Origin: Caldifarciminota bacterium
GTDB taxonomy: Bacteria > Hydrothermota > Tepidihabitantia > SM23-42
Direction of reading: 5' to 3'
Assembly (NCBI GenBank): GCA_030671005.1
Contig: DAOVAN010000008.1
Coordinates: 1 to 23,412 of the forward strand
Length of the DNA: 23,412 nt
Part shown: positions 1-8,000 of the stretch, piece by piece
Numbering within the stretch: position 1 is the stretch's first letter
Layout of the letters: each line of letters opens with the position of its first letter
Translations under genes and position numbers: made by a program
The notes under the pieces: model-generated
Told to the model about the DNA's origin: nothing
The model's input: only the letters and a program-made list of their open reading frames with translations
Database searches by the model: none

Positions 1-488
1 GACAGGCACTGTTGTCAGATGCGGTTGGAACGGTTACCGGCACAATAATGGGTACGTCAACGGTGACCAGTTACATAGAGAGTGCCACGGGCGTGGCAAG
101 CGGTGCAAGGACGGGATTGGCTAACGTTACCACCGGCATACTCTTTCTCGTCGCGCTCCTATTCTATCCGCTCGTCAGGATGATCGGTGGTGGCTATGCC
201 GTAGAAGGCGGTGTCCTATATCCGGTGACCGCACCGGCGCTGATCATAGTCGGCACCCTGATGATGTCGGGGGTTACAAAGATCGATTGGCGGGATTTTA
301 CTGAAGCGATTCCAGCATTCCTGACCATTGTCATCATGCCATATGCCTATTCGATAACCGAAGGCATAGCCGTGGGGTTCATCTTCTATACCCTGCTCAA
401 ACTGGTGACAGGAAAAATAAGGGAAGTCCATCCGATTCTTATTATCTTTACGATTTTATTTGTCCTGCGATATATCTTCTTGATGTAG
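1..488 (+). CDS. NCS2-family purine/nucleobase permease, C-terminal part (5' end outside window)
   Basis: This is the C-terminal ~160 residues of an integral inner-membrane nucleobase:cation symporter of the NCS2/AzgA-PbuG type, which imports purine bases such as adenine, guanine or hypoxanthine. The open frame runs in from the left edge (first full codon at 3), so the TTG at 12 is not the real start. The stretch GTSTVTSYIESATGV followed by ARTGLANV is the conserved block of AzgA-like transporters. It is followed by several hydrophobic helices and by an EGIAVGFIFY-type helix typical of the family's last third, and the protein ends in a hydrophobic helix at the TAG at 486-488. The exact base transported cannot be decided from this fragment. 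Family assignment is strong. Confidence 0.9.
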   Translation, partial: QALLSDAVGTVTGTIMGTSTVTSYIESATGVASGARTGLANVTTGILFLVALLFYPLVRMIGGGYAVEGGVLYPVTAPALIIVGTLMMSGVTKIDWRDFTEAIPAFLTIVIMPYAYSITEGIAVGFIFYTLLKLVTGKIREVHPILIIFTILFVLRYIFLM

Positions 489-504
489 TATTGTGGCAGA
501 TCAC

Positions 505-568
505 TCTGATAGTCTAATTGTCGGATGGTCTGATTGTTCGATTGTCAGATGGTCTGATTGTCGTATAG
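505..568. repeat. Octamer tandem array, eight copies, consensus TCNGATNG
   Basis: Eight consecutive 8-bp units can be read without gaps at 505, 513, 521, 529, 537, 545, 553 and 561: TCTGATAG, TCTAATTG, TCGGATGG, TCTGATTG, TTCGATTG, TCAGATGG, TCTGATTG, TCGTATAG. A 14-bp string recurs exactly at 524 and 548, which is three units apart. The array lies between the permease and the barrel gene at 672. An 8-bp period shifts the reading frame with each copy, which argues against coding. Its function is unknown. Confidence 0.8.
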
Positions 569-671
569 CCATGAGGAAAGATTGGCTCATGAAATCAGTT
601 TGCAGAGAGTTTCTTGACAAGGGTCTGAGTTACAATGCAACGCGTATGGACAAAAATATACTGGAGGTAGC

Positions 672-1403
672 ATGATACTGTTGGTGATCTTCTCGTTTGT
701 TGGTAATCCATTCTATGCAGCGAACTTTACATCGTTACCAATTCGTTCGATAAGCATGTTCTCAAATCCTGCAGGGCTCGGTATTCGCACCGGCGCCGAA
801 ACCTTCGTGACATATCATATGGGTTCTGAGACGATAACATCAGGCGCTTCGGCCAATAACCTGGGATTCGGTGTAAAGAAGACCGATACGGTCGAAATAT
901 TCGAGCTGGGGCTCGGCTATAAATTGCCTGGTGCCTTTTCACTGGGCTATGCATTTCAATTTGGTGACACCACGAACCATATTTTGGGCATTGAGGGTCG
1001 GGTGATTAAGAAATGGTCGTTAGGGTACAAAATCACGATTGGAACCAAGAAACACATGTGCGGAGGGATCGCGGTTATGCCCTATGAAGACTACCTGACG
1101 CTCAATTTCGAGGTCGAATATGAAGGCATTGATAGTATCTTCACCTTCTATTATGGAGTGCAATTACGACCCTATAAGGGCATTGGCGCGTACTTCTTTG
1201 CTGACAAGGAATTTGACTGGAATGCCGGTCTCGAGTTATCCCTGGGTTATGTGAAGCTCTCCGGTCTGTATTCTTCGGCCGATAAGAAACTGAGCGGCGG
1301 GCTCATCCTCTCTGCCCAGAAGTACGAATCACTAATGAATCGACTTGGATTCAACCAAGCACCGCGTTCTGAAGCAACCATACCCAGCGTGCTTAGAAGA
1401 TAA
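672..1403 (+). CDS. Predicted outer-membrane beta-barrel / PorV-like protein with SNPAGLG motif
   Basis: This is a 243-residue exported protein of unknown function. The ATG at 672 follows a GGAGG at 663-667, which fixes the start. The first 16 residues form a hydrophobic signal-like segment ending in FYA, with no basic residue. The mature part begins with a short SNPAGLGI motif (about residues 32-39). That motif is seen near the N-terminus of many FCB-group outer-membrane proteins of the PorV/UPF0164/TraF-like type, in which the protein opens with a description-like NPAG segment. The rest alternates polar and aromatic residues with Gly, for example LGLGYKLPGAFSLGYAFQFG, as in transmembrane beta-strands. 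The C-terminus (PSVLRR) lacks the terminal aromatic residue of a classical barrel, so this may be a partial or adaptor-like barrel. It is convergent with the next gene. The role is not assigned. Confidence 0.65.
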   Translation: MILLVIFSFVGNPFYAANFTSLPIRSISMFSNPAGLGIRTGAETFVTYHMGSETITSGASANNLGFGVKKTDTVEIFELGLGYKLPGAFSLGYAFQFGDTTNHILGIEGRVIKKWSLGYKITIGTKKHMCGGIAVMPYEDYLTLNFEVEYEGIDSIFTFYYGVQLRPYKGIGAYFFADKEFDWNAGLELSLGYVKLSGLYSSADKKLSGGLILSAQKYESLMNRLGFNQAPRSEATIPSVLRR

Positions 1404-1428
1404 CAGAGTAGCCACTGAAATATCTTCT
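1395..1428. terminator. Possible bidirectional hairpin between convergent genes
   Basis: AGAAGATA at 1395-1402 and TATCTTCT at 1421-1428 form a perfect 8-bp inverted repeat with an 18-nt loop, overlapping the stop codon of the gene at 672. No T-tract follows directly, so it is at best a weak or factor-assisted terminator. A second, weaker AT-rich hairpin (TATTAC 1463-1468 / GTAATA 1481-1486) lies further along in the same 155-bp convergent gap. The rest of 1429-1558 shows nothing else I can name. Confidence 0.3.
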
Positions 1429-1558
1429 CGAAACTACATTAAGAGATTAGTTAATTTTACTATATTACGGCTGTTTTGTTGTAATAATAAACTATCGCAT
1501 TAAGTATACTTCGTTTTCACGTAAACAATCAGATGGCTCGGTGCAGCAGATTTATGGC

Positions 1559-3106
1559 CTATTTAAACACAACGACCTTTGCGCACCATCCGGCTGCATT
1601 GTTCAGTCTTAGAAAATAGACGCCGGTCAATAATGTTATCTCTTTCTCGGGCTCAGAGACTTCTTCTATGACCTGTCCCATCGTGTTATATATTGAGAAC
1701 GGATAAAACCCCACATCCCTAATGAGAACGCCATAACGTAAACCCGGTCGGACTGGATTCGTAATGGCAGGCACTGGCACCAGATCAGCTACTTTCTGGT
1801 AGTCCGCAATGCCAACCGCAGGGTTTGTGATACCGGGTGTTGGTGCCTCATAATCATTGAAATCAAGCGAGTTGTCATCGGTATCATGGCCGTCTGGATA
1901 GCGTCCAAGACTGTGTCCGCCCATCACATCTACTGCTGGCAGCCACTCACCTGTGAACACCCAACCATTGAGTATTCCATAGCCTAGCGCGTCAATCGTT
2001 ATACCATTGAATCTAAGTTCAACATTGTCATCAGCGTTTTGGAAGTCTGCCAGTATGTCGACAAGATCGACATTCAGCACTGTCGGATTGTCACCGACTA
2101 CGAAGAATCCATCGTTCGGGATTACGTATCCGCCTAGGTCGATGGTGGCATAATCTGTGCCGTCGTTGCCATTTACGCCGACCAAGGTGAAACCATTGAG
2201 ATTCATCATACCTGGCCCAAATACTTCAGTGAAACATCCAGAATCAGCCCCTGGTGTGTCATAGTAGACCTCGTTAATAAAGACATTCAGTGCCCCGTTA
2301 TAGTATGCGCCAGTATCTGACACCGCGACGAGCCCGTCATTGTCGACAAATTTAAGGTAGTAGAATATAGTATCACCAGCTGTTTGTGCTGGAATTTCGT
2401 AATAAAAGGTATCATTAGCCACCGAGATATGGGTCAGTGTAGTGGGTGATTGCAGGTTGTTTACACCGTAGAAAAGCGTGTCAAAGTCAATCGTACCGTT
2501 ATCGACCGTATGCGCATAGATCTCGGAGGTTATACTGGTTCCCGGGTTTGTTGGCGTATGCCATGATCTGAGTATAGTCGGCGGCTGGGCTGCAGGCGGA
2601 CTAAAATAGGCATCATCTAGGTAGAAAACCGCGCCGCCATCCCACGCCGGGGAAATGTCATATGCCCTGACGAACACGAGTGCCGATTCTGCACCGGCAG
2701 GCGAGGTCACTGTGTAGGTCAGCTCTTGCCAACTAAGGCTATCTACTGAATAGTCATTAGACCATGATGAACCAGTGGGCCACCAGGAGACACACTGACG
2801 TACCCGACCAGCAGAATCATTATCCCAGGCCCATATCGTGAACGTATACTGCGTATTCTCTTGTATTGGGAATCTGCCCTGAGAAAAATCTGCATAGGAT
2901 TGTACTTGCGATATCAAACTGTCCTTGGCGCTAAACGTGCCACTGTGGACGATTACATCCTCTTGGAAGATGAGAATCGAATCATCATCGAACCAGTAAT
3001 CGGGCTGATTGCCGACCCATGATTCGAAGCCGGGATTTAGCAGTAGATTCTGCGATATACCAAATACAAAAGGCATTACCAACAACACAATAATTTTGAT
3101 TTTCAT
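1559..3106 (-). CDS. Secreted carbohydrate-binding-like / lamin-tail domain protein with C-terminal sorting-domain-like tail
   Basis: This is a 515-residue exported, probably surface or extracellular protein. A basic-hydrophobic signal peptide (MKIKIIVLLV, cleavage near residue 19) is followed by a jelly-roll-like module at about 20-170 that opens with NPGFESW, the usual start of CBM4/9-type carbohydrate-binding folds. A linker of beta-sandwich character covers about 175-270. A lamin-tail domain spans about 275-400 (INEVYYDTPG, then NLNGFTLVGVNG and PNDGFFVVGD). The last ~75 residues look like a type A sorting/secretion tail: an ITNPVRPG-like stretch, SIYNTMGQVIEEV, then GVYFLRLNN and a KVVVFK end. 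The ATG is preceded by AAAGGAGAGG on the minus strand. Export through a type IX-like pathway is inference, since no such machinery is in the window. The ligand is unknown. Confidence 0.75.
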   Translation of the reverse strand: MKIKIIVLLVMPFVFGISQNLLLNPGFESWVGNQPDYWFDDDSILIFQEDVIVHSGTFSAKDSLISQVQSYADFSQGRFPIQENTQYTFTIWAWDNDSAGRVRQCVSWWPTGSSWSNDYSVDSLSWQELTYTVTSPAGAESALVFVRAYDISPAWDGGAVFYLDDAYFSPPAAQPPTILRSWHTPTNPGTSITSEIYAHTVDNGTIDFDTLFYGVNNLQSPTTLTHISVANDTFYYEIPAQTAGDTIFYYLKFVDNDGLVAVSDTGAYYNGALNVFINEVYYDTPGADSGCFTEVFGPGMMNLNGFTLVGVNGNDGTDYATIDLGGYVIPNDGFFVVGDNPTVLNVDLVDILADFQNADDNVELRFNGITIDALGYGILNGWVFTGEWLPAVDVMGGHSLGRYPDGHDTDDNSLDFNDYEAPTPGITNPAVGIADYQKVADLVPVPAITNPVRPGLRYGVLIRDVGFYPFSIYNTMGQVIEEVSEPEKEITLLTGVYFLRLNNAAGWCAKVVVFK

Positions 3107-3174
3107 AATCCTCTCCTTTGTTTATGTAGTCGTGGTTATGTTAGACGGTTTATTCGGAAAGAAACCTAGAATCA

Positions 3175-3202
3175 ATTGTCTCCAGATTCTTTGTTTTGTC
3201 AA
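3175..3202 (-). promoter_or_regulatory. Candidate promoter for the lamin-tail gene
   Basis: Read on the minus strand, TTGACA (3202-3197) is followed after 16 bp by GACAAT (3180-3175). This would start transcription about 60 nt upstream of the ATG at 3106. The -10 matches the consensus at four of six positions. The 16-bp spacer is the same as in the other promoter candidates here. Confidence 0.35.
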
Positions 3203-3270
3203 GCAGTCACTCGCAAGCAGCTTTTACTCTAATGTATATTGCCTAACTGAATGAATTCACGGCCGCAGTG

Positions 3271-3298
3271 TTGACATAATGTCATTTATATATAAGAT
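3271..3298 (+). promoter_or_regulatory. Candidate promoter for the lolA operon
   Basis: TTGACA at 3271-3276 is followed after 16 bp by TAAGAT at 3293-3298; TATAAG at 3291-3296 is an alternative -10 but lies only 14 bp away. Transcription would begin near 3305, leaving only ~13 nt before the lolA ATG at 3318, just enough to hold the Shine-Dalgarno AAAGGAG (3306-3312). Confidence 0.45.
3272..3284. promoter_or_regulatory. Perfect 13-bp palindrome overlapping the lolA -35 (operator candidate)
   Basis: TGACAT-A-ATGTCA is a perfect inverted repeat around a central A at 3278. It covers five of the six -35 bases of the candidate lolA promoter and lies ~70 bp from the -35 of the divergent gene. A dimeric repressor bound here would block RNA polymerase. 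No regulator gene for it is visible nearby. Confidence 0.35.
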
Positions 3299-3317
3299 TG
3301 ATGTGAAAGGAGTGACG

Positions 3318-3932
3318 ATGAAAAGAGTATTACTGATGAGTCTTCTAGTTATCTCGCAACTGCTTGCGCTCGAAGCCAATGAGGTACTAGAAAAGACCAT
3401 CAAGAGATACAAGAATATGAATAGCTTCTACGCGGAATTTGAACAGACGTATTGCGATGAAGAAGCGGGGATCTGCCAACGCTACGAAGGAAGAACCTAT
3501 TATATGAAGCCTAACTTCTTCAGAATGGAAATCGATGATCCCCAGCAAATCTACGTCGGTGACAGCATATCGCTCTGGATTTACATGCCCGATGAAAAGA
3601 GGGTGATAAGGCAGAATTTAGAACAGATGCCTTTCCAGATAAGTCCGGATGCGCTCTTTGAAGATTACGAGTCTAACTACGACACCGAGATAATTACCGC
3701 AGAAGAAGACTACTACGAGATTTCTCTGGAGCCAAAGGACGAAACCGATATCTACCGCAAGATAACGGTAAGGATACAAAACAAAACGTTTGAGATTATT
3801 GGTATTTCAGTGCTCGATGAAGCGGGCACCGAGAGCAAATTCGAATTCACAGAGGTAGAAATAAACAAGAAGATATCCAGGGAGATGTTCGAATTTAGCC
3901 CACCCGAAGGAGTCCAGGTAGATGAGTTCTGA
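3318..3932 (+). CDS. lolA: LolA-family outer-membrane lipoprotein carrier
   Basis: This is a periplasmic carrier that takes lipoproteins released by an inner-membrane ABC complex and hands them to the outer membrane. It is 204 residues long, normal for LolA. An in-frame ATG also exists at 3279, but the ATG at 3318 is preceded by AAAGGAG at 3306-3312 and begins a proper signal peptide (MKRVLLMSLLVISQLLALEA), so 3318 is the start. The mature protein opens with EVLEKTIKRYKNMNSFYAEFEQTY, the conserved LolA beginning. It continues with GRTYYMKPNFFRMEI (half-open barrel strands), a DSISLWIYMPDEKRVI strand pair, and a late beta-rich part. An acidic CDEEAGICQ insertion puts two cysteines (about residues 45 and 51) in an early loop, possibly a disulfide. 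It heads the six-gene run 3318-9248 and overlaps the next gene by 11 nt. LolB is not in the window. Confidence 0.85.
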   Translation: MKRVLLMSLLVISQLLALEANEVLEKTIKRYKNMNSFYAEFEQTYCDEEAGICQRYEGRTYYMKPNFFRMEIDDPQQIYVGDSISLWIYMPDEKRVIRQNLEQMPFQISPDALFEDYESNYDTEIITAEEDYYEISLEPKDETDIYRKITVRIQNKTFEIIGISVLDEAGTESKFEFTEVEINKKISREMFEFSPPEGVQVDEF

Positions 3933-4320
3933 ATTCTTCATGGACGAATCCTGTTTTGCCTGTGGTGTTCGCAATGACAACGGATTGAAACTGAAGATAA
4001 CCGAGTGCGATGAAGGCGTATGTGCGACGATTAACCCGCCAGCATGGTCTGGAGGTTATAAAAAGGTCGTTCATGGTGGCGTCATCGCGACGATTCTCGA
4101 CGAAGTGGCCGTATGGGCTGCCTTTAAGCAAGGCTACAAGTCAGTAACTGGAGAACTCAATATGCGTATCAGAAAAGCGATGGATGTCGACCAGACCTAC
4201 ACGGCACGGGCAAGGATCGTCAACACTAAACACCGGTTGATTGAAGCCGAGTCGACCATTGTCGACGAGAACCGCCGGCTTGTTGCTTCAGCAATCGTCA
4301 AACTATTAAGGGTTGCCTAA
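3922..4320 (+). CDS. PaaI-type hotdog-fold thioesterase
   Basis: This is a 132-residue single hotdog-domain protein of the 4HBT/PaaI class; such enzymes hydrolyse acyl-CoA thioesters in the cytoplasm. The sequence has the N-terminal CFACGVRNDNGLKL block with C11 and C14 seen in many PaaI-like proteins. It also has the signature VVHGGVIATILDE with H51-G52-G53 and the D60-E61 pair on the central helix, followed by the usual beta-sheet. The chosen ATG lies inside the end of lolA (11-nt overlap) with GAAGGAG at 3905-3911 upstream; an in-frame ATG at 3940 has no such site. Tight coupling to lolA is unusual in function but may only reflect operon packing. The acyl substrate cannot be told from the sequence. 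Confidence 0.85.
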   Translation: MSSEFFMDESCFACGVRNDNGLKLKITECDEGVCATINPPAWSGGYKKVVHGGVIATILDEVAVWAAFKQGYKSVTGELNMRIRKAMDVDQTYTARARIVNTKHRLIEAESTIVDENRRLVASAIVKLLRVA

Positions 4321-4334
4321 GCGTTATTGTAGAT

Positions 4335-5606
4335 ATGAAGGTCAACCTTGTATCACTGGGCTGCCCCAAGAACCTGGTCGATTCGGAAAGGATTCTTGGC
4401 GCGCTCGGCGCGTCGGGTATCGTGGTGAGCTCTTCACCACAAGGCAGTGATGTGCTGATCATAAATACATGCGGCTTCATCGCTCCGGCACTCGCAGAAA
4501 CAGAAAACGAAATCGCGGAAATGCTCAAACACACGGAGAACGGTAGAAAGCTCTATGTGGTAGGCTGCGCAGTGAACAGATACGAGAATGAGCTAAAGGC
4601 CAAGTATCCAGAGGTAACTGGTTGGTTTAGACTAGAAGACATACCAAAATTACTCAAATCACTTTCTCCGCGGGCTAATGATTTTCATGCACGTCTCCCA
4701 ACCACACGCGGCTATGCATACTTAAAGGTCTCTGAGGGTTGTTCTAACAACTGCTCATATTGCACAATACCCGCCATCAAAGGTCCCTACCACAGCTTCG
4801 ATTTCAATGAAATAGTAAAGGAAGGTTATGAGTTGGTCAAGCTGGGAATACGCGAGCTCATAATAATCGGCCAGGATACTACGCGGTACGGCACCGACTT
4901 GTATGGTAAACCTATGCTTCGCGCCTTACTCGGCGAGCTGTCACAGATACCAGGTGTAGTATGGCTGAGGCTCTTGTACGCTCATCCAAAGACAATCGAC
5001 TGGGATACCATCGAAGAGATCGAGCGTAACGAGAAGATATGCAAGTACATCGACATGCCGATCCAGCATATCAATTCACGCATCTTGAGTGCAATGAACC
5101 GTAACACGGATCGGGGTCGCATCGAGAGAGTTCTGAAGAGACTCAAGAAGACAAAGGGCATCTCGGTGAGAACCACGATCATCGTCGGCTACCCGACTGA
5201 AACGGATGCTGAGTTTGATGAACTCATGGCATTCGTGACCGGAGGCTACTTTGATTGGCTGGGGGTCTTCCCCTATTTCCAGGAACCGGGTACCAAAGCG
5301 GCAGGATTAGAGCAACTCCCCGAGGATGTCATTGAGCAGCGTTACAAATGCGCAATCAAATTGCAGGAGCAGATCCTTTCGCAGAAGAACGTGTGCCGAA
5401 TCGGCACACGGCACAAGACACTCATACACGCACGCAAAGATTCATATATCGGTCATGCAGAATTCACCACGCCTGAGATCGACAGTCATATCATCGTCAA
5501 GGGTGATGACCTGCAACTTGGACAATTCTACGATGTGCGAATAACAGGTAGGAAAGACTGCGATTTACAGGCTGAGCCGGTAACTAAACAAGTGGCGGCT
5601 CGATAG
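4335..5606 (+). CDS. rimO: Ribosomal protein S12 methylthiotransferase RimO
   Basis: RimO is a radical-SAM enzyme that methylthiolates the conserved aspartate of ribosomal protein S12. It is 423 residues, typical length. The N-terminal UPF0004 domain opens with the RimO-specific VSLGCPKNLVDSE block and carries the three auxiliary-cluster cysteines C10, C46 and C78. The radical-SAM motif SEGCSNNCSYC places C136, C140 and C143 in CxxxCxxC spacing. The middle shows the family's PIQHINSRIL and GYPTETDAEFDEL motifs, and residues from about 355 form the TRAM domain. NLVDSE separates it from MiaB and MtaB, which act on tRNA. No strong Shine-Dalgarno is seen; the start lies 14 nt after the thioesterase stop, suggesting translational coupling. 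All key cysteines are present. Confidence 0.95.
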   Translation: MKVNLVSLGCPKNLVDSERILGALGASGIVVSSSPQGSDVLIINTCGFIAPALAETENEIAEMLKHTENGRKLYVVGCAVNRYENELKAKYPEVTGWFRLEDIPKLLKSLSPRANDFHARLPTTRGYAYLKVSEGCSNNCSYCTIPAIKGPYHSFDFNEIVKEGYELVKLGIRELIIIGQDTTRYGTDLYGKPMLRALLGELSQIPGVVWLRLLYAHPKTIDWDTIEEIERNEKICKYIDMPIQHINSRILSAMNRNTDRGRIERVLKRLKKTKGISVRTTIIVGYPTETDAEFDELMAFVTGGYFDWLGVFPYFQEPGTKAAGLEQLPEDVIEQRYKCAIKLQEQILSQKNVCRIGTRHKTLIHARKDSYIGHAEFTTPEIDSHIIVKGDDLQLGQFYDVRITGRKDCDLQAEPVTKQVAAR

Positions 5607-5607
5607 C

Positions 5608-6405
5608 ATGTTTTTGCACAGAATGTCAATTCATGAAAGATGTTATTGCGCATTGATGCTTCTCCCCTTCTCATTGATCATTTCATTAGAAATTCCACTC
5701 GAGTTCCATGGCGGTGGATTCATGGGTAAATACCTGAACAGCGATACCATCAGATACAACCTGGATGCATCGTTCGAAATCTACTGTACCACACTCAGGC
5801 ATCGAAACATCTCGACATATGTTTTCTACCGCGATGATCTGGATATGGCTGAACAAACCGGCGGCGTATCGATCGACCCAAGATATGCTCATTACTACAT
5901 CGCTTTTGGCCTCGATTATTTCTTTAGAAACTACGTCATCACCGGTTACTTTATGCATGACTGCATACATGACATCGACTACGACGTTGAGGGAACGCCT
6001 GTGTTCAATCGCTTCAGGTTGAAATTAGCACCACGTGATTACCACTATTCATTGCGCCTGAAAACCGCGAAGAGGTTCTTATGGTCAGTAGATATAGGCT
6101 ACTATCCTCATTGGGACTACGCGGGATGGGACATCAACTCGGGTGCTGATTACCGTTATGATGTTGCACTGGATTTTATGTTCAATGTCGTGTCCTCTGA
6201 TAATTTCGGTATTGATCTGGAACCGCGTTTCATTTTCACGAAAGGGGATACTACTGTATACCACCAACACGTCATCGGATTACTAGGGTTTTACAAAAGG
6301 TCAGCAAGACGCATCGGATTGTCTCTCGATTATAATCTATATAACAATGATCCACTGAAGAGCCCAAACAAGTTATGGCTATTTTCTGTATATCTAGAAT
6401 TCTAG
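5608..6405 (+). CDS. Predicted outer-membrane beta-barrel protein
   Basis: This is a 265-residue protein of unknown function that looks like a small outer-membrane barrel. A signal-like hydrophobic stretch (CALMLLPFSLIISLEI, about residues 14-29) follows a short basic N-region. An in-frame ATG at 5623 would give a tidier signal peptide than the one at 5608. The mature part is rich in alternating aromatic/polar strands such as YDVALDFMFNV and HVIGLLGFYKRS. The protein ends LWLFSVYLEF, with a C-terminal phenylalanine and aromatic/hydrophobic residues at alternate positions, the recognition pattern for BamA clients. It begins one nucleotide after rimO stops and its 3' end overlaps the TPR gene by 31 nt. 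It has no recognised family; a co-working pair with the TPR protein is inference. Confidence 0.7.
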   Translation: MFLHRMSIHERCYCALMLLPFSLIISLEIPLEFHGGGFMGKYLNSDTIRYNLDASFEIYCTTLRHRNISTYVFYRDDLDMAEQTGGVSIDPRYAHYYIAFGLDYFFRNYVITGYFMHDCIHDIDYDVEGTPVFNRFRLKLAPRDYHYSLRLKTAKRFLWSVDIGYYPHWDYAGWDINSGADYRYDVALDFMFNVVSSDNFGIDLEPRFIFTKGDTTVYHQHVIGLLGFYKRSARRIGLSLDYNLYNNDPLKSPNKLWLFSVYLEF

Positions 6406-7997
6406 CGTTATCGCTGTTGTTGTATAACGGCGACAATGCATTGGAATTATACAGCATTGGCAACCAGCTAGAGCTCGAAGGCAAGAGCGTACAAGCCATT
6501 GAATACTACAAGAAGGCGCTCGAACTGGAGCCCGATGCTATCGAGATATACGTCTCGCTTGCGAGCGTCCTGTATATGACCCAGCAATTCGATGAAGGCC
6601 TGACTTATGCCCAAGAAGCACTCGAGATCGACCCCGGTAACATTAAACTCTATCAGATCGTCGCTCTCGGCTACATTGGCAAACGTGACTTAAGCCGAGC
6701 AATCGATTACTACTCGGAAATATTGGAACTGGATCCGCAAAGACTGGAGACATATCTCGCAATCGCTACGCTCCTGGAGGCAGGGAATCAGATCCAAAAA
6801 GCAATAGCAATTCTCGAGCGTATGCCGATTGACCTGAAGACAACCGGAGTGTACGTCAAGCTGGGCGCGCTTGCTGGTCGAGCAAATGATCATTTGACCG
6901 CTATCGAATACTACAGAGATGGTTATGCCCGGGACACGACGAGCGTGACAGCTATCATTGGCATCGGCACGGGTTTCGACATGCTCGGCATTAATGATTC
7001 TGCGATATACTACTACGAGAAGGCGAATGCGGATACCTTCATCCTCAATGTCGCACAGCGACTCATGGATATATATATCGATACTGACCGGTACGACAAT
7101 GTAATAAAGATGGCGAACGAAATACTGGCAATTGACCATAGCAACACCCACGTTAGGCGCAGCCTTGGCTTTGCACACTACAAGCTTGGTTCGGTGGAGT
7201 CAGCACTCGATGAATTCTATATTACGCTGAGGCATGACCCCAGGGATACCTACTCAGCTTTCTATGTGGCGCGCATATATCTTGAGCAGGGAGAGCATGA
7301 TAGGGCACTCTCTGCGATTCGTGATGCGATAAGGATCGACCCTGACTTCATCGAGTTATGGGTATACATGGGCTTCGTGGCTCTCGAGGAGAAGGAGTAT
7401 GATCTCGCGGAGCATGCCTTTGCCGAGGCAGCTTACCGGGGCGGTGACCTCACACAGATATACTACTTGCTGGGTGCAATCGCGGAGACCCTCCAGAAAG
7501 ACAGTGATGCATACTACTACTACAAGAGATCGTTAAGGGAGAACCCAGATAATCTTGCGTCACTCCAGGCATTGGCGAGTCTCACCTCGCGCTTGGAAAG
7601 AGACGAAGAGACATTCCGGACTTTTCAGAAAATCATCGAAGTCGATACCATGAATGCGGTGGCTTTGAACTATGTTGGCTATACGTACGCTGAGCGTAGC
7701 GATAGTCTCGAATACGCTTTGGAACTGGTTAACCGGGCATTGGAGATTGAAGTAGACAATGGATACTACATTGATTCGCGCGGTTGGATTTTCTACATGA
7801 TGGGTAGATATGAAGATGCCCTAGATGAACTGCAGCGGGCGAGCGAAATCACTGAGGATGCGGTGATCTTCGAACACCTGGGGGATGTCTACCTAAAACT
7901 GGGGGACAGAAGCAAAGCCCAAGACGCTTACGAGAGAGCACTGGAAATGGAGCCGAGTAACAAGGATATAAAGAGGAAGTTGAGCGAGGTACAATAA
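6375..7997 (+). CDS. Long TPR-repeat protein, exported
   Basis: This 540-residue protein is built almost wholly of tetratricopeptide repeats, roughly 14, which make a superhelical scaffold for protein binding. The ATG at 6375 lies inside the preceding barrel gene and gives a signal-like start (MAIFCISRILALSLLLYNG), which is why I prefer it; it implies a periplasmic place. Typical repeat cores are seen at about residues 33-66 (QAIEYYKKALELEP) and 68-100. The last quarter carries the NYVGYTYAERSDSLEYALELVNRAL and GYYIDSRGWIFYMMGRYEDAL blocks, a well-conserved ending in many bacterial TPR proteins of unknown role. Spacing to the lyase gene downstream is 3 nt. No enzymatic motif is present. The partner is unknown; the neighbouring barrel and LolA make an envelope role likely. 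Confidence 0.85.
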   Translation: MAIFCISRILALSLLLYNGDNALELYSIGNQLELEGKSVQAIEYYKKALELEPDAIEIYVSLASVLYMTQQFDEGLTYAQEALEIDPGNIKLYQIVALGYIGKRDLSRAIDYYSEILELDPQRLETYLAIATLLEAGNQIQKAIAILERMPIDLKTTGVYVKLGALAGRANDHLTAIEYYRDGYARDTTSVTAIIGIGTGFDMLGINDSAIYYYEKANADTFILNVAQRLMDIYIDTDRYDNVIKMANEILAIDHSNTHVRRSLGFAHYKLGSVESALDEFYITLRHDPRDTYSAFYVARIYLEQGEHDRALSAIRDAIRIDPDFIELWVYMGFVALEEKEYDLAEHAFAEAAYRGGDLTQIYYLLGAIAETLQKDSDAYYYYKRSLRENPDNLASLQALASLTSRLERDEETFRTFQKIIEVDTMNAVALNYVGYTYAERSDSLEYALELVNRALEIEVDNGYYIDSRGWIFYMMGRYEDALDELQRASEITEDAVIFEHLGDVYLKLGDRSKAQDAYERALEMEPSNKDIKRKLSEVQ

Positions 7998-8000
7998 CTG

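Noticed and set aside
614..636. TTGACA at 614 and TACAAT at 631 as a promoter for the gene at 672
   Set aside because: The spacer is only 11 bp, too short for a sigma70 promoter.
493..675. 60-codon frame starting at a GTG and ending in the ATGA of the gene at 672
   Set aside because: Its first third is the 8-bp tandem array read as protein, it has no family resemblance, and the GTG has no ribosome-binding site. The next gene has its own GGAGG. Kept as intergenic.
3009..3254. 81-codon plus-strand frame
   Set aside because: It crosses the start of the secreted gene and the divergent promoter region and resembles no protein.
3279..3317. Upstream in-frame ATG for lolA
   Set aside because: It would place 13 polar residues before the signal peptide and overlap the promoter; the ATG at 3318 has the Shine-Dalgarno.
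6690..7178. 162-codon open frame on the minus strand
   Set aside because: It is antisense to TPR repeats, its composition is not protein-like and it has no start signal.
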